The notes below the pieces were generated by a model. That model saw nothing but the letters and a program-made list of their open reading frames with translations. It did no database searches and had not been told where the DNA came from. The position numbers and the translations under genes are program-made. A DNA stretch of 64,000 nt. Source: Archegozetes longisetosus (lineage: Eukaryota; Arthropoda; Arachnida; Sarcoptiformes; Trhypochthoniidae). The stretch is taken from contig JAEMBT020000008.1 of NCBI GenBank assembly GCA_018873245.2, positions 7,842,238-7,906,237 of the forward strand, written 5' to 3'. This document shows, in pieces, positions 25,854 through 37,817 of the stretch (within the stretch, counting starts at the first letter, position 1; the number at the start of each line of letters is the position of its first letter).

Positions 25854-26266
25854 TTAGGGTTTTGCTTATGTAATGCGGTTTTTTAACGTTATGTTTGAGG
25901 TCAATTTTGAATCAATAATCGATTGTTTACAAATGTTTTTGGAAAGTCATCCAAAAGAGTGATATCTAAACTTAAATTATTGACAAATAATCTTTAAATA
26001 AATTGTGTCCAAAATGGCTGAAGAGTTTCCGACTAAGACTCACATAAGACATTGTTTGTTGAATGAATTTGATCGGGGATCAAATGCTACCGAAGCCGCA
26101 CAACACATTCGGGATACATATGGTCGCAAAGCTCTGAGTGTGAGTCAGTGTCAGCGATGGTTTTCGCGCTTCTGGAACAATGACTTCAGTGTCAAAGACA
26201 ACCTTGAATCTGGGCGACCGGTGCAATTTTACTAACAAAAACCTCATTACATAAGCAAAACCCTAA
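25854..26266 (+). mobile_element. Internally deleted mariner element
   Basis: Inverted terminal repeats of about 32 bp begin TTAGGGTTTTGCTTATGTAA at the left and, in reverse complement, at the right. TA dinucleotides flank both ends (25852-25853, 26267-26268), as expected for mariner. At 413 bp it retains only the 5' part of the transposase gene. Confidence 0.9.
26014..26235 (+). pseudogene. Mariner transposase N-terminal helix-turn-helix fragment
   Basis: Open frame of 73 residues from the ATG at 26014. It matches the paired helix-turn-helix DNA-binding start of mariner transposases: HIRHCLLNEFDRGSNATEAA, a second helix with QCQRWFSRF, and the linker ESGRPVQF that normally precedes the catalytic domain. 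The DDE domain is absent, because the element's right terminal repeat follows the stop directly. If expressed it could bind mariner ends without cutting; that is speculation. Confidence 0.8.
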
Positions 26267-27121
26267 TATTTGTCTCTTAAAATAACATTTGAACTATGAA
26301 TATAATTGATTAATGAATAAGTCTACAGAGCATATTAAAGCAACTTTTCATTATTTGATTTTAATCTGTGCAATGGGTTTTGCTATTCAGTCGAGAAGAT
26401 GGTGTCATAATGCCCACTAAGCTCATGACGTCAATCAAAGCAGATTAATGTGACAAACGTAAATATTTTTTCATTCGTCCCCTTTTGCTTGTTTTCAATA
26501 GCAAAGGATTCTTAAAGTGTAAAACAATTGTACGTTCGATTTGAAGACTATTGCATTTAAACTGTACAAATACAAATCAATAGATATTTTCATCTAAAGT
26601 TAAGTATTTTTGGTTTATTTCAAATAAAATTTATTGGACACTAGAATTTAGTTTTATTTGATATTTGAGAGAAATGAATTTGATCTCAAACAGTTTTGAA
26701 GCTTTTCTGTATGTTCTGTAAACGTTTCATTTTGAATATGAGTAGCAAAATAATTGTTACTATCATTTTATTTTACAAACACTATTAATTCAATTGATTA
26801 AAACACAGATTATTAGCTTCGTTTAGAGCTCGAAAATCAAATACCAACAGAATTTAAGTGTTTGAATAAAAATTATTTTCAATACCAAATCACTCATAAA
26901 TAAGATGAACATAAAATTGATTTCGAACTCTGACATTTTGCAGAGCAGGTGCTATTTTGAAAACTTTTCCTAAGCAGCAGAACTTATGAAACAAACTAAT
27001 TTATGTGTTATACTTGAATTTTATGCCAATATAACTTTTATTGATTAAATTCTTATTAAAGTTTTATATTAGTGATTATTGAATTCATTTTTGTTTCTGC
27101 AAACGATTAGATGGAAAACTG
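26267..27121. other. Intergenic, nothing recognised
   Basis: AT-rich spacer 3' of the chitinase gene, with no supportable feature. Confidence 0.45.
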
Positions 27122-28138
27122 TTAATAACATCCGGTCTCTTTAGGTGCCAGAGCTGTAGCGCCAGCGGCCTGTAAACAATTGTTAAGCAATTTTAGAAAT
27201 TAAAGTGTTTTAAAACATTTATATGAATGAGTTAAGTAATACCTTAAGGCACTCATTAAGCTTTGTCCATCTTTGTCGAGCTTTATCTGTATTTCCATTA
27301 GGAGTACACTCGAGCCCACCATTAATAGCACGAGTAGTCGATCCAAATTGTCCCTGTTGCACACCAGCGTAATTATGAACCCTATTCTTCCAATACCAGA
27401 GAGCAGTTCCCATAGCTATACGATCATCACTTGCCACCAGTTCTGGATTCTCAACAATGCCAGGAAAGTTAGCTGACGCTGCCTTATAGTTATAACAATG
27501 AGATAGTTGTATGAATCCTCGGCCATAATATTTCTGACCAGGAGGACAGCCTTCGGTCGAGTATGAGTCGCAAGGCCAGGCTGACCATCTGCCATTGCTA
27601 CATGCCCATTCTGATCTGGCTGTGAACCCTGCTGATTCCCAGGATAGCTGTGCAACTGCCATAAATGCTTCTAACCTCGATGTTATACCACCTTGAGTTG
27701 CGGCCTGACTTATGAATGCATTGGCTATATTGGATGAAGGAGTTCCGTAACCAAAAGCAGCAGCGCATTTTTGAAATTCGTTCACTGTCATCGTCCATTG
27801 CGCTTTAAAATTTCCAAAGAGTTAACAATTAGTTATTACTTCTAATGAAAATTTGATTTATTAGTATTATGCAGTCAAAATTTCAAATATCGTTTATTGA
27901 AAAGCATATTTGAACAATACGAAGTTCGAATAGAAGTTTCCCGGAGAATCTGCAATTTTAACTGTAAATCTAAAGTTTCAACCAATTATTCTATTACTTA
28001 TATATTAGAAATTTTACTTTATAACACATAAAAATATCTAAATGAGTGTTGATAGAAAAAATTAAATATATTATTTGAACAATATTTACCATGAGATATT
28101 CTAATGATATAGAATATCAAAATCACTTTTGAAATCAT
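27122..28138 (-). CDS. Secreted GH19 chitinase-like protein, three exons
   Basis: Minus-strand exons 28138-28090, 27802-27243 and 27169-27122 join in phase (donors CATG|GTAAAT and AAG|GTATTA; acceptors TTTAAAG and TTTACAG) and encode 218 residues. Exon 1 is a signal peptide (MISKVILIFYIIRISHG). The body is one GH19 catalytic domain: AQLSWESAGF (position of the general acid Glu; family members usually have HE or WE here), CPPGQKYYGRGFIQLSHCYN, NPELVASD, ALWYWKNR and AINGGLEC. No chitin-binding module is seen. GH19 cleaves chitin by inversion and is typical of plants, bacteria and some microbes; it is uncommon in arthropods, which mainly use GH18. Signal peptide and introns show it is a resident nuclear gene. 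Roles could be digestion of fungi, defence or cuticle turnover. Confidence 0.88.
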
Positions 28139-28284
28139 GATTGAAAATAATCGTGATATACATAAATGGTTTTATCTTACATTTATTTCGCTTTTATACC
28201 CTCAGTAGATGTTTGATAGATTATCAGATAAATTTTTCTATTGTGAAGCAGCTGTTATGATGAGTGAGTTCCATTTAGTCTGAT
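28139..28284. other. Short spacer, nothing recognised
   Basis: Upstream region of the chitinase gene, up to the 3' end of the LINE. Confidence 0.3.
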
Positions 28285-28542
28285 ATAACTAGATCTTGAA
28301 TAGAATAGAATAGAATAAAATTTATTCTGCAGATGCAAAGACAATACAACATTGTGTATGCCTTATTTACAATCAATCATGATAATCATAAAATAAAAAA
28401 ACAAATGTCTTTAGGTAATGAATTAAATAAATCTATTGAATTATAAATAAAGTTCCTGTTACAAAATTTTATCCGTACGAAAGGCTTTTCTATTAGTAAA
28501 CCATTTCTAGAATTATAGACCTTATAATAATTTCTTAAATGG

Positions 28543-30878
28543 TTACATACAGAAAAATTTATTACATTTAAATCTGTAAATAATATTTAACATTTTTACT
28601 TTCCTTCGGACCTCTAAAGGTTGAAGGCTCAATACCTTTAGTCTCTCGCAATACCTAAGATCATAGTGGTTTAATCTATGACAAATATATTTAGTTATTT
28701 TTCGTTGTATTAATTCGATTTTCTGATTTTGTGTAACTGATAATGGTATATCCATACTACAATATTCAATCACAGGCAATATTTATGTTTTGTATAACGT
28801 TAATTGTATATTACCACTTACGGAATCGCATATTCTCCTTATCATGAACCATATTTTCATACATTTATTAAACACATTATCAACATGCATATTAAAAGAT
28901 AATCTATTATCAAAGATGAGACCCAAATGCTTATGATTATTTTGAGTAATTATTGGAATGTTATTAATGCGATATGTATGGGGAAATTGGGCTCTCTTTA
29001 ATGATACAGTCATATGAACTGATTTGGAAGGATTTAATTTTAGGGGAATTTAACCCTTCGAAGGAACTGTGGGGTCTTTTTTGTCCTAACAATACTTTGA
29101 AATTCTGTTAAAAACAAACCATAAATGCAAAAAATCTAAAAAATTCTGTATTCTATCACAAACTATTTCTTAACAAAACTACATAATTGTCATTTTAATA
29201 TTACTTATAATTAAAATTTTAAAAATAAATAAGTAAAGCAAAGTCTGGTGTCGTACCCCACCTTTCTATTCACGTAACTTTTTTTCGTAATATATTTCAA
29301 TGCAATTTGGATGAATCCAATAAGAAAGGGGTTAACTGTGATGTCAAATGTTATGACTTGGATACAATACGATATGTGAATGGAATAGTGGGGTATTTTT
29401 GTTTAGTCCTTGAGTTCTACGCATAATAAGCCCAGATTCGTCCAGGAAAGTTCCCGCGATTTTTTTGACCCCATCTTTCCCTTTAAGTGATTCTAAACAC
29501 AATTCCTTCGAAGGGTTAATTTTGACCATGTAAATAAACTACCCAAATTCTGCTGTAGCATTTGATAGTCCTCATGATTATAAATCACCTTTAACAAAAC
29601 AGTGTCATCAGCAAATTGATATAGCTTTGAATAATTAATTACATTTTGCATATCAGAAACATATAGATTATAAAATATTGGTGATGCTTTAGCTCCTTGT
29701 GGGCCCCACTAGTAACACTCACAATATTAGATTTTTGATCATTAAATTTGGCATATTGTTTCCTATTATCTAATAAATTTTCCAGTAGTTTCAAAAATTT
29801 TCCTCTAATATTATAATTGTATAACTTATTTAAAAGTATATTATGATCTACAGAGTCAAAAGCATCTGAAAAATCTAAAAATACTATATCAATACAATTA
29901 ACGTTATTATCTTTAAATGATTCTGTAATTTCAATAATCAGATCTATAATTTGTGATTCTGGACTATAACCTGATCTGAAACCATATTGTGAATTGAGAA
30001 TAAGTTTATTGCGATATATGTGTGCCCTTATATTGTTGAGTAAAAATGACTCAAATAATATTAAGAATTTGTTTTGCACTGATACTCCTCTACATGATGT
30101 AAATTTGTTTTTTGGTTTATTAGCTTTGAGAACGGGAGTGACTGAAGCTATTTTCATTTGATTAGGAATTTTCACATGACTAACGATTTCATTAAAAACT
30201 TAAATAAGACTGCAAAAAGGTGCACATTTTTTTATTATTTTTGTTGGGATCTCTAATGGACCGTCTGCTTTATTTATATTTAATTTTAATATTTCCCTAA
30301 GTACATCAGAAATATTAAATTGCGGTTCATCTAATATATATTCATAAACAACACCATAATCTATAAATTGTACATCACTTTTTGGATTGTATTTTAGAAT
30401 AAATGTTTTTGAGAACTCATCGCAAATTTTACTATTTTCGAGAAAAACTTCATTCTGATCATTTAGGAATACATTAACATCTGAGTTTTGATTTATTCGA
30501 CGAATATATTTATAAAAGTCCTTTAAATTCTTTGACTTATTAATTAATGAGTTGATATGTTTTTCCCTTTTGCTAACTAATTTAGCCCCAATTTGTGCAT
30601 AGAGATTCTTATATTTAGTATACAACGATATATCGCAACTTCTCGTATATGACATACAATTTTCTCTTCTTACAGATTAATCTATGTATATCTTTAGGAA
30701 CCTTATTTTTTGCTTTCACGCATTTATAAGAAAAGATTTCTTTGATTTTACTTTTTATAAGAGAGGTCATTCTTTCGTAAATATCATCAATTGAGTTATT
30801 ACATGCATCCATAATATTTTCCCAGTTATATGATTCAATTTCATTATTGAACTTATCAATAGATAATTCATTTATCAC
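28543..30878 (-). pseudogene. LINE reverse transcriptase, interrupted
   Basis: Fragments in order on the minus strand: an RT-proximal linker (about 30878-30200), then IASVTPVLKANKP, LNSQYGFRSGYSPESQ and the catalytic FLDFSDAFDSVDHN (first active-site Asp) at 30175-29700. A one-base loss falls within VTSG(V)PQGAKASPI near 29707. FADDTVLLK (the second and third active-site Asp) lies near 29600-29625. After the MITE insertion come PSKSVHMTVSLKRA and NNHKHLGLIFDNRLSF, and the C-terminal PVIEYCSMDIPL region. Clearly non-functional. Confidence 0.85.
29054..29515. mobile_element. piggyBac-type MITE inserted in the LINE
   Basis: The ends read CCCTTCGAAGGA at the left and TCCTTCGAAGGG at the right. 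Both are flanked by TTAA (29050-29053 and 29516-29519), the hallmark piggyBac target and duplication. At 462 bp it has no transposase. It interrupts the LINE reverse transcriptase, so it is younger than the LINE. Confidence 0.9.
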
Positions 30879-31034
30879 TAAAAAAATGTTCTCGGTAATA
30901 ACAGGCTTTAAATTTATATCTAGAATTAGATTAGCATATAATAAATGATGATCACATAAAGTGCATATATTATCTCTAATTTCAATTAAAGAAAAAATGC
31001 TTTCATCATTGGAGATTAGTAAATCTAATAGCGA

Positions 31035-31585
31035 CTATTTACAATTTATCAATGGACTCTGTGGGTATGTTTTACCCTTAATCATTTGAAATAGCCCAAA
31101 ATTCGACAGAATTTCATTCAGTAAAATAACATTTTTGCTATTGTGTCTTAACATGTCAGTATTAAAGTCTCCGTAAATTATTATTATATAAGTAAATAAA
31201 TATGATTCCAAGTTTTTTAGTATTAATTCAAATTCTAAAAGACCCATAAAAACATTTAGTGAAATAATATAAATACTCCCAATAATTAATTTCATATTAT
31301 TTATATAAACTTCAGCAAAGACGACTTCAACATTATTTAATAACAAATCTAAATAAATAGGAATTGTTTTAAAAACATTTTTAACTCCAATAATTGATCC
31401 TCCACCTCTGTTCGCTCTATCGTAACGATATAAAATATAGTCACCTGTAATATAATTATCGGGAATTTCATGACTCAACCAACTTTCTGAACCCATAAAA
31501 ATATCAATTTTATAATACAATAAGTAATTTTGAAAATAATTAACTTTGTTTCTTAAACTTCGGAAATTTAGTGAGCAGAGATTGA
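31035..31585 (-). pseudogene. LINE AP-type endonuclease
   Basis: Reads CSLNFRSLRNKVNYF, then FMGSESWL (catalytic Glu), RGGGSIIGVK, and IIYGDFNTDM (catalytic Asp/Asn). The domain stops at about 31035, so the C-terminal SDH motif is separated by a frameshift. It lies just downstream of the ORF1-like frame. Confidence 0.8.
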
Positions 31586-31603
31586 TAATTCTTAAGGGAG
31601 ATG

Positions 31604-32026
31604 TTATGAAATCCTTTTGTATAAAAAACCATCACTTTGAATAATATTTCTATCAAATTTCGTATTACTCGAACTATTGTAATGTCTATTAAAGCGAGAA
31701 TAGTTATCACTTACTGAGTATGCATCATTATAGTTGTTACGTAAATGTGGATTCTGTTGAAGATTGCGATGAAAGAACTTTCTTTGATCGTAGAAAGGAC
31801 GTCGATTTTGTTCATAGTTCGGTTGTTGATGATACTGTTTATAGTTTTCATAATGTAATTTATTATTTTGATAATTACGGAATTTCCGAAATTTTTTGTA
31901 CTTTTGAGTTCGATTATCATGAATTTTATTAAAATTTTGTCTATAATAATTTGACTTTAAAGATGAGTGAATTGCTGATAATTGTCTAAAGATATGCTTA
32001 AATTTATCATCAGAATTGAGAGCCAT
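31604..32026 (-). pseudogene. LINE ORF1-like basic protein fragment
   Basis: 140 residues rich in Asn, Tyr, Arg and His, with no cysteine knuckles. It ends a few bases before the endonuclease, and a one-base shift would fuse the two. Probably the nucleic-acid-binding part of the LINE, by position and composition only. Confidence 0.5.
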
Positions 32027-32040
32027 AAAGTGATCCTCTT

Positions 32041-32496
32041 CCTTCTTATATGATTGACTTTTTTAATGTTTCCAATAATCACATTTGAAAGTGCCATAGT
32101 AAAATAATAGTAAACAAAACACAAAACGCCCCCAAATGAACGATTTAAAAATGTGTGAAATACACTAAATTTGAAATATAACTTCGGTTGACCACTAATA
32201 ATTTTTTCTCTGATGTTTAAATTTGAATTCACAATAAAATACAAACACGTAATATACTTAATTTGATTGTAATTTAATAAATTTTAAGGTGCTATTATTT
32301 GCAATTGTCATTCATCATAAGAGACAAACAGGATATTAAAGAACTCCGTTGCTGAAGACATTGTACACAAAAAAAATTGCAAATTACTCTAAGATATTTG
32401 TTAAGAACTTCTTTTTGAAGATCTGAAGAATTATAGTAAACCTTATTTTCTATTCCAGTTGAATAAAGAAATGCGACAATTTCAAATAACAACTAG
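32041..32496. other. No gene recognised
   Basis: Probably contains the 5' end of the LINE, which could not be delimited. Nothing else is seen. Confidence 0.35.
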
Positions 32497-33574
32497 ACTG
32501 ACCAGGCGGTAAACTAGGAAACCTGGACATTCATGTAAAATATTCGATAATTTCCTGGACATTTCCTGGACAATTTTTTAAAAAATTTTATTTATTTGTA
32601 TTTATCATTAAATTTAACTGCTTTAAAACATTTTCATTATCTTTAATATAAAATTTGAATTCAATACAATCCATAGAAAAATTAGATTTAATACAGATTT
32701 CAGATTTGATTAAATCAATATTCACGTGACTCCTACAGTCTCTCCAAACCTTTTTCATTAAAATGAACACTTTCGACAAATTCGTTGCCAACCGGAATAG
32801 CCATCACTGTCTGTATTATTTTAGTCTCTATTATTGATCAGATATCTATAAATATTTATCAATTATTGTACAATACTTTTCATAAGAGTGTGAGTTTGCA
32901 CTGAATAGTCAATTCTGATAAGACTTCAATTTTTGTTAATCTTTTAATATCGCATTTTGAATCTTCAAACAACTAATTAGTAATCCAAACAACTTATAAG
33001 TCATACCCAAAATCGCTCAGTCAGTCATTTTCTGTTCAATCGAAGGCATGCTCTTTTAATGTTATAATAAGAATATGGGCTAATTACAAGTTTTGGGTGA
33101 AGATACTTAGCTGTTATTATATTTGATTGGATGTCGATTAAAGTCGTCATTTAAGTGATTTGGTTTATAATACTAACAAACATGTTTCAATTAAATAGAA
33201 AGTGACTGACTTTGATTTTTAGTGATTTTGGTTATGACTTTAAGTTATTTGGATTACTAATTAGTTGTTTGAAGATTCAAAATGCGATATTAAAAGATTA
33301 ACAAAAATTGAAGTCTCATCAGAATTGACTATTCAGTGCAAACTCACACTCTTATGAAAAGTATTGTACTTATATTACGAGATCTTTATTTTCCTTAAAA
33401 TAATTGACAGCTCATATATTCAATGATTTTGTGATTTATATAGTTTTTCTATAATATTTTATCAGAAAAGTTAATTCCTGGACATTCTATTGTCCAGGTC
33501 TGACACTGTCCTGAACTATGCCCGGAATGTCTTATTCCTGGACAGTCCAGGTCTCTTCTGAACGTCTGGTCAGT
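32497..33574. mobile_element. Non-autonomous DNA element with subterminal repeats
   Basis: The tips ACTGACCAG and CTGGTCAGT are inverted. Multiple copies of CCTGGACA and its reverse occur within about 100 bp of both ends (for example 32525-32580 and 33475-33550), which is common for transposase-binding subterminal motifs. The centre holds a separate long palindrome. No target duplication or transposase gene was found; the superfamily is undetermined. Confidence 0.6.
32868..33369. repeat. Palindrome with about 170-bp arms
   Basis: The sequence from GTACAATACTTTTCATAAGA at 32868 recurs as its near-exact reverse complement ending at 33369, with only scattered differences over more than 120 bp and weaker matching beyond. 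The spacer is about 150 bp. It sits in the centre of the larger element; transcribed, it would form a long hairpin. Confidence 0.85.
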
Positions 33575-35439
33575 ATAATAATAAAGCTAAGTATTTGAAT
33601 ATTTAAGACCAACGGATAATCCAAATATAGGTTATAACAAAAGTGATTAAATTGACTTCTTTCTATCTGTCGGTGCTTTATAATTAAGTGAACATATACA
33701 ACGTTTGATGATAGGTAAAGATTTCTTAACACATAGTCTAGTTTGACCCAAAAGAGATTAAATAAAATGTCAATTGGAATGCCTAAATTATGCAAACTTC
33801 TTTAGCTGTCTTACCAAATGATTGAGCACATCGTTAGCTGTATAAATTCATATCAACACATTTTTCAAATATTCAACATGAAAAGCTTATATCTATTCGT
33901 ACACTAATAATGTCAATGGTCTACGAAGTAATTTTTAAAAATAAAAGTAAAGCTAAATTGTTAAAAAATTAGTTTAAGGTTTATAAAGAGAAAACTTATG
34001 ACTTGGTAGAGATCTAGTTTTCATTTTCAACCAAAAGACTATATATAAACTCAAATTGGGAATAATGCTGCGATTAACAGCTTCTAATAAATAATATTTC
34101 AGAGTTAATCTTAAGGGTGTGCATCATTATAGTGAAACCTCTTTATTTTGAAACCGCTTCTGCCATCAAATTTGTTTAAAATAGCAAATTTTTAAATTGT
34201 CTGCTATTTTGGAAAATTATAAATAAAGGTTGACTCAAAATTGAGTCTTTTACTTATTAATTTGAACATCTCAGTTAAATAAAATCATTCAATGCACTAA
34301 AGAATTAATGATCAAATCAAATACTGTATCTGATAATAATCCTTTAATACATAAGAGTTTGATATGTGTTTCAATATTTAAACATTATTTGATGGATGTT
34401 TAAAAATAAACAGGTACATAATATTACACAGTAATCCTAAAAGCTCTTCAAACAACTATTTCATAATAAGCGGTACTTTAACATTATTTCTATGGGGAAA
34501 ATGATAGCACTTTTTTATAATTTCAATTTAAGTGCTATTTCAAAGTCATTTCAATATCGAGTGTCTACTGAATTGATAGCTAATTTTGAGTCATCAGCTC
34601 TGTGACTTAAAAGACAGCAATTCAGAAGAGATTTTTGCATTTTAGGGAGACTACTTTCAACCTTCGTATTCAATAAGTAGTCAAAAAATTTGTTCATATA
34701 AAAAGCATTGAATTTGTTTATAATACAAAATTTGAACATTTGTGCGTGTATTGACAAAATACTACTTTACAGGAATAATCAACATAACTGTGCAATAGTC
34801 TCCCTAAGATGTAAAAATCTCTTCTCAATTGAATTGTTTTTACTATACTTTGTCTCATATAGACTCTTATAAAGATTAATAGTATTCTTACATTTGAATT
34901 GTTCGATTCCAATCTGCAGTGGCAAAGGGCAGAAATTTTTTGAGTGAGGGGCAAACAATTTAAAGCTTTATAAAAGGCATCTATTTTAACATTACATCAG
35001 TACAATTATGAAATAGAATACTCTCACACAGTGACTGAAACTTGAGTATAGTTCAATTCTATTAAAATAAATTTTTATCTTCATTTAATAACTAGTTTAA
35101 GATTTTCCCGACTTGAGTTGAGGAAGCCCAGACCCCTCAGCCCCTACTGGCTTCGCTGCTGCAAGTCTGACATTGAAATACTACAATGACTTGTATGCGA
35201 CAGACAAAATCTTTATTTTAATTTAATGAGACGGAAACTAATTCTCAGTCCAAACTTTCTGTCGAAAAATGATTGAATAACATGTAGTGTAAAAATCTTG
35301 AAACTTATATGAAATTCTTCCTATTTAGTGACTTTCACACTAACCTTTATGTGAGAAAATACATTTATTAATGACTGTGATTATGAAGCCTGTGATTGTA
35401 ATCGATGAACTAGTCAGAAGCAGAATATTTTTAAGTGAT
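33575..35439. other. No gene; one short inverted repeat
   Basis: Only structure seen: arms of about 40 bp at about 34618-34658 and 34797-34836 (AGAAGAGATTTTT...TAGGGAGACTA and its complement), likely the ends of a 219-bp MITE. The remainder is AT-rich, with no coding signal. Confidence 0.45.
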
Positions 35440-35830
35440 CTGAAAACTACCTAAAAATGCCTTTCAAGGATTGAGTGAATTGATAGAGACCTATAATCAT
35501 TGAACTTAAGCCATTCCTTCTTCATTAAAATACAGGCATTACTTTCAATTCCCTTCATACCTGATTCAAGGCAAAATTTCTTGTATTTGACACTTGCAAG
35601 TGATGAAAATTTGTTTAAGACATTAAGCAATTTATAAAAAATATTTCTCCTGATAACTTTTATTTGAAACTAGTTTTGGAGATCATTATTAATAGAAAAT
35701 AGTTTTTTCTTCTGATAGTTTGCGCACTCTTTCTCATTCAAACTAATTAAGATCCTCGAGAAGATTGATAATGCTATCAATTATGGTTGAAAAATTTTAA
35801 GGTTAATATTTTTCATATCACGTGCACTCT
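35440..35830. repeat. Orphan copy of the cysteine-rich gene's 3' flank
   Basis: This stretch aligns throughout with 37818-38230, immediately downstream of the gene at 36718. Shared blocks include TTGAGTGAATTGAT, GGCATTCCTTC, CTTCTTGTATTTGA and TTTGCGCACT. No coding remnant precedes it, so it probably marks the downstream flank of a lost tandem copy. Confidence 0.65.
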
Positions 35831-36598
35831 TAGTATTTGACCAAATAGACACTGCAAACTGCAGTCGACCTCCTATTCAATGAAATTCTACCGAAAACTC
35901 AAGGACTTTTTTGGCGCCAAAGGAGTAAATTTTACAATTGAAGAAGAGGGGATTCATTTTTTAAGGATAATGCTTCCGATAGTTCTTCGTCAAACAAAAT
36001 ATGGCTTTGCAATACTCCTCTAAAATAATTCTTTAAATAAACTGTTTGAAACACTTTATTGATTTCAGTCTAAGTGAAACAAACGAGAGATTTACCAAAG
36101 CTTTTATTGATGACTGTCTTAAAGACTATCCAAAGACGGTAATGTTTATATTCAGTAATAATTCGAAGACGTTTTAGAAGTTTTTGAACAAGTCATTATC
36201 CTTGTCGTTGAACATAGAGCTTCCCTCGGACCAATCCTATTATCTGCTGATAATTAACCTAATCGTTGAGTCTCATAGAAGCGAAGAGACGTGTGCAGTA
36301 CTTTGTAATAATTATAGTTACCATTACTACTTACAGGAGACACAGCTATTGGATAAACGGTCACAACAATACCTTCAGAAAATAAAATATCTCTAAGCTT
36401 TATCACTAATATGTAAAATCTCAAAAATTAATTCATTTCATAAACATTTAAGCAACCTAATAATTAGACAGATAAAATCTAAGATTGCAAAAATAATTTA
36501 ACTTTTAAATTATTTACTTGTACAAGAAAGCCCTTGAAAATCAGTATAAAGTTAGTTCATTTTACTTTCGAAATAACTATTTATACACCAATAGCGGG

Positions 36599-36607
36599 CA
36601 TATAAAC
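36599..36607 (+). promoter_or_regulatory. Candidate TATA box
   Basis: CATATAAAC, about 110 bp upstream of the ATG at 36718, within an upstream region duplicated before the 42.8-kb copy. The duplicate has GAGTAAAAAC at the equivalent place, a weaker match. Confidence 0.4.
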
Positions 36608-36717
36608 TTGCATCGCACTTAAAGTATAGGTGTTGCATTAAGTTCTCATCACTTTTGCTGAACTAATATTTTGTGACTCAAATAGAATATTTCGCTATTT
36701 TATTAAACATTAAAAAA

Positions 36718-37759
36718 ATGTTGTTATTGTCTGGAATATTCGTTATTGTGGCTGTACTGGCAAATGATTGTTATGCTGATAATAAAAATTGTGATATGAG
36801 GTAAGACTGACACTTAATTATCATGTTTTGACTCCATTCATAAAATTCGTTCATTTTAATAGAGAATTGGATCTCAAGTTATTGCCAATTATGGGACTAT
36901 ATGGATCAAAAGAGATAAAATTACCTGAAAGTGAACAAGAAATAGATCAGTGGTGCAGGTATTTAGTAAAACGTGTTCATTTGAATTAAAGAATAATGTT
37001 TTCGTTTTTTTATTATTCTTCGAGCCTTTATTTGTAAGATCATTTCAAATTTAATAATACTAGTAATAGAATAATTTTTTAGATCAATTTCTGAAAGCAT
37101 CAACTCGGTTAAAAATCATGCCAAAGAATGTTTGAATGGACAAGCCAAAACTCTCCTTTCGGTTACAATTTTCAGCGCAAATAAACTATACATTAAGCAG
37201 ACCTGCAAAAACAAGATTGAAAGAAATCAATCTATTTCAAGAGCAAAGTGCGGTAATAGAGGAAGAAAGGACGCAGCAAGATGTTGGGATAATTTGATTA
37301 AAGTGATATCGGCTATAAAGAATGTGACCGATGCCAAAATCAGAATACCTTTAGTTTGTTGGTGAGTAAACTTAAAACTAGGCTGTTTGCTGCAGAAGCG
37401 TGATAAGTAATACCATGAAAGCTATCACTTATTGCGTTCTTCTAGTAAATCATTCAAATCATTAGGTAATAAACTTAATGATTCTTAAATTTTTCAGTTC
37501 TTTCTATGAGTGGAAGACATGTACAATTGATGTTTACAAAAGTATTGGTTCACCGGTTTGCTCAGAGAGTGCTATTGAAGGATACGATCAATTCATATCC
37601 CGCGGATCATTGGATCCATTGAACTTATTTTGTAGTGATTATAACGACGAAAGCGATAAATGTGACAAAATTAAACCCTTATTAAATAAATCAAAATCTG
37701 ATCAACTGAAATACAAAACTCCTTTTCCTGCGATTATCGAAGTTTTCGAATCATTGTAA
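36718..37759 (+). CDS. Secreted cysteine-rich protein, copy 1 (intact)
   Basis: Exons 36718-36800, 36863-36958, 37083-37361 and 37498-37759, all junctions phase 2, encode 239 residues. An N-terminal signal peptide (MLLLSGIFVIVAVLA, cut near YADNKNC) is followed by a helical-looking body with about 11 cysteines in a conserved layout: KNC, QWC, KECLNG, QTCKNK, AKCGNRG, RCW, PLVCC, WKTCTIDVYKSIGSPVC, LFCSD, DKC. No transmembrane segment. I do not recognise a named family; the spacing is loosely like the secreted four-helix DUF19/T20D4.11 proteins of nematodes and mites, which is only a guess. Two relatives lie downstream at 42812 and 50994. Possible roles are salivary or haemolymph secretion; unproven. 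Confidence 0.85.
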
Positions 37760-37817
37760 AAAATATTCAAAAATTTGTACAAACATGTACTTAACAACTT
37801 CTAATTATATACAGTCG

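Larger units (their letters stand above)
28285..32040 (-). mobile_element. Decayed non-LTR retrotransposon (LINE)
   Basis: The minus-strand element runs 5' to 3' from about 32040 to 28285. It carries a basic Asn/Tyr-rich ORF1-like frame, an AP-type endonuclease and a reverse transcriptase, and ends in a short GAATA-type tandem tail typical of LINE 3' ends. Several frameshifts and stops break the reading frame, and a piggyBac-type MITE is inserted at 29054-29515. The clade (CR1/Jockey/RTE type) could not be settled by eye. Confidence 0.88.

Noticed and set aside
27273-27655. Overlapping open frames on both strands inside the chitinase exon
   Set aside because: The GH19 reading frame explains the region. 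The others lack domains and splice support.
29344-29529. 61-codon minus-strand frame
   Set aside because: It lies inside the piggyBac-type MITE and crosses its TTAA end.
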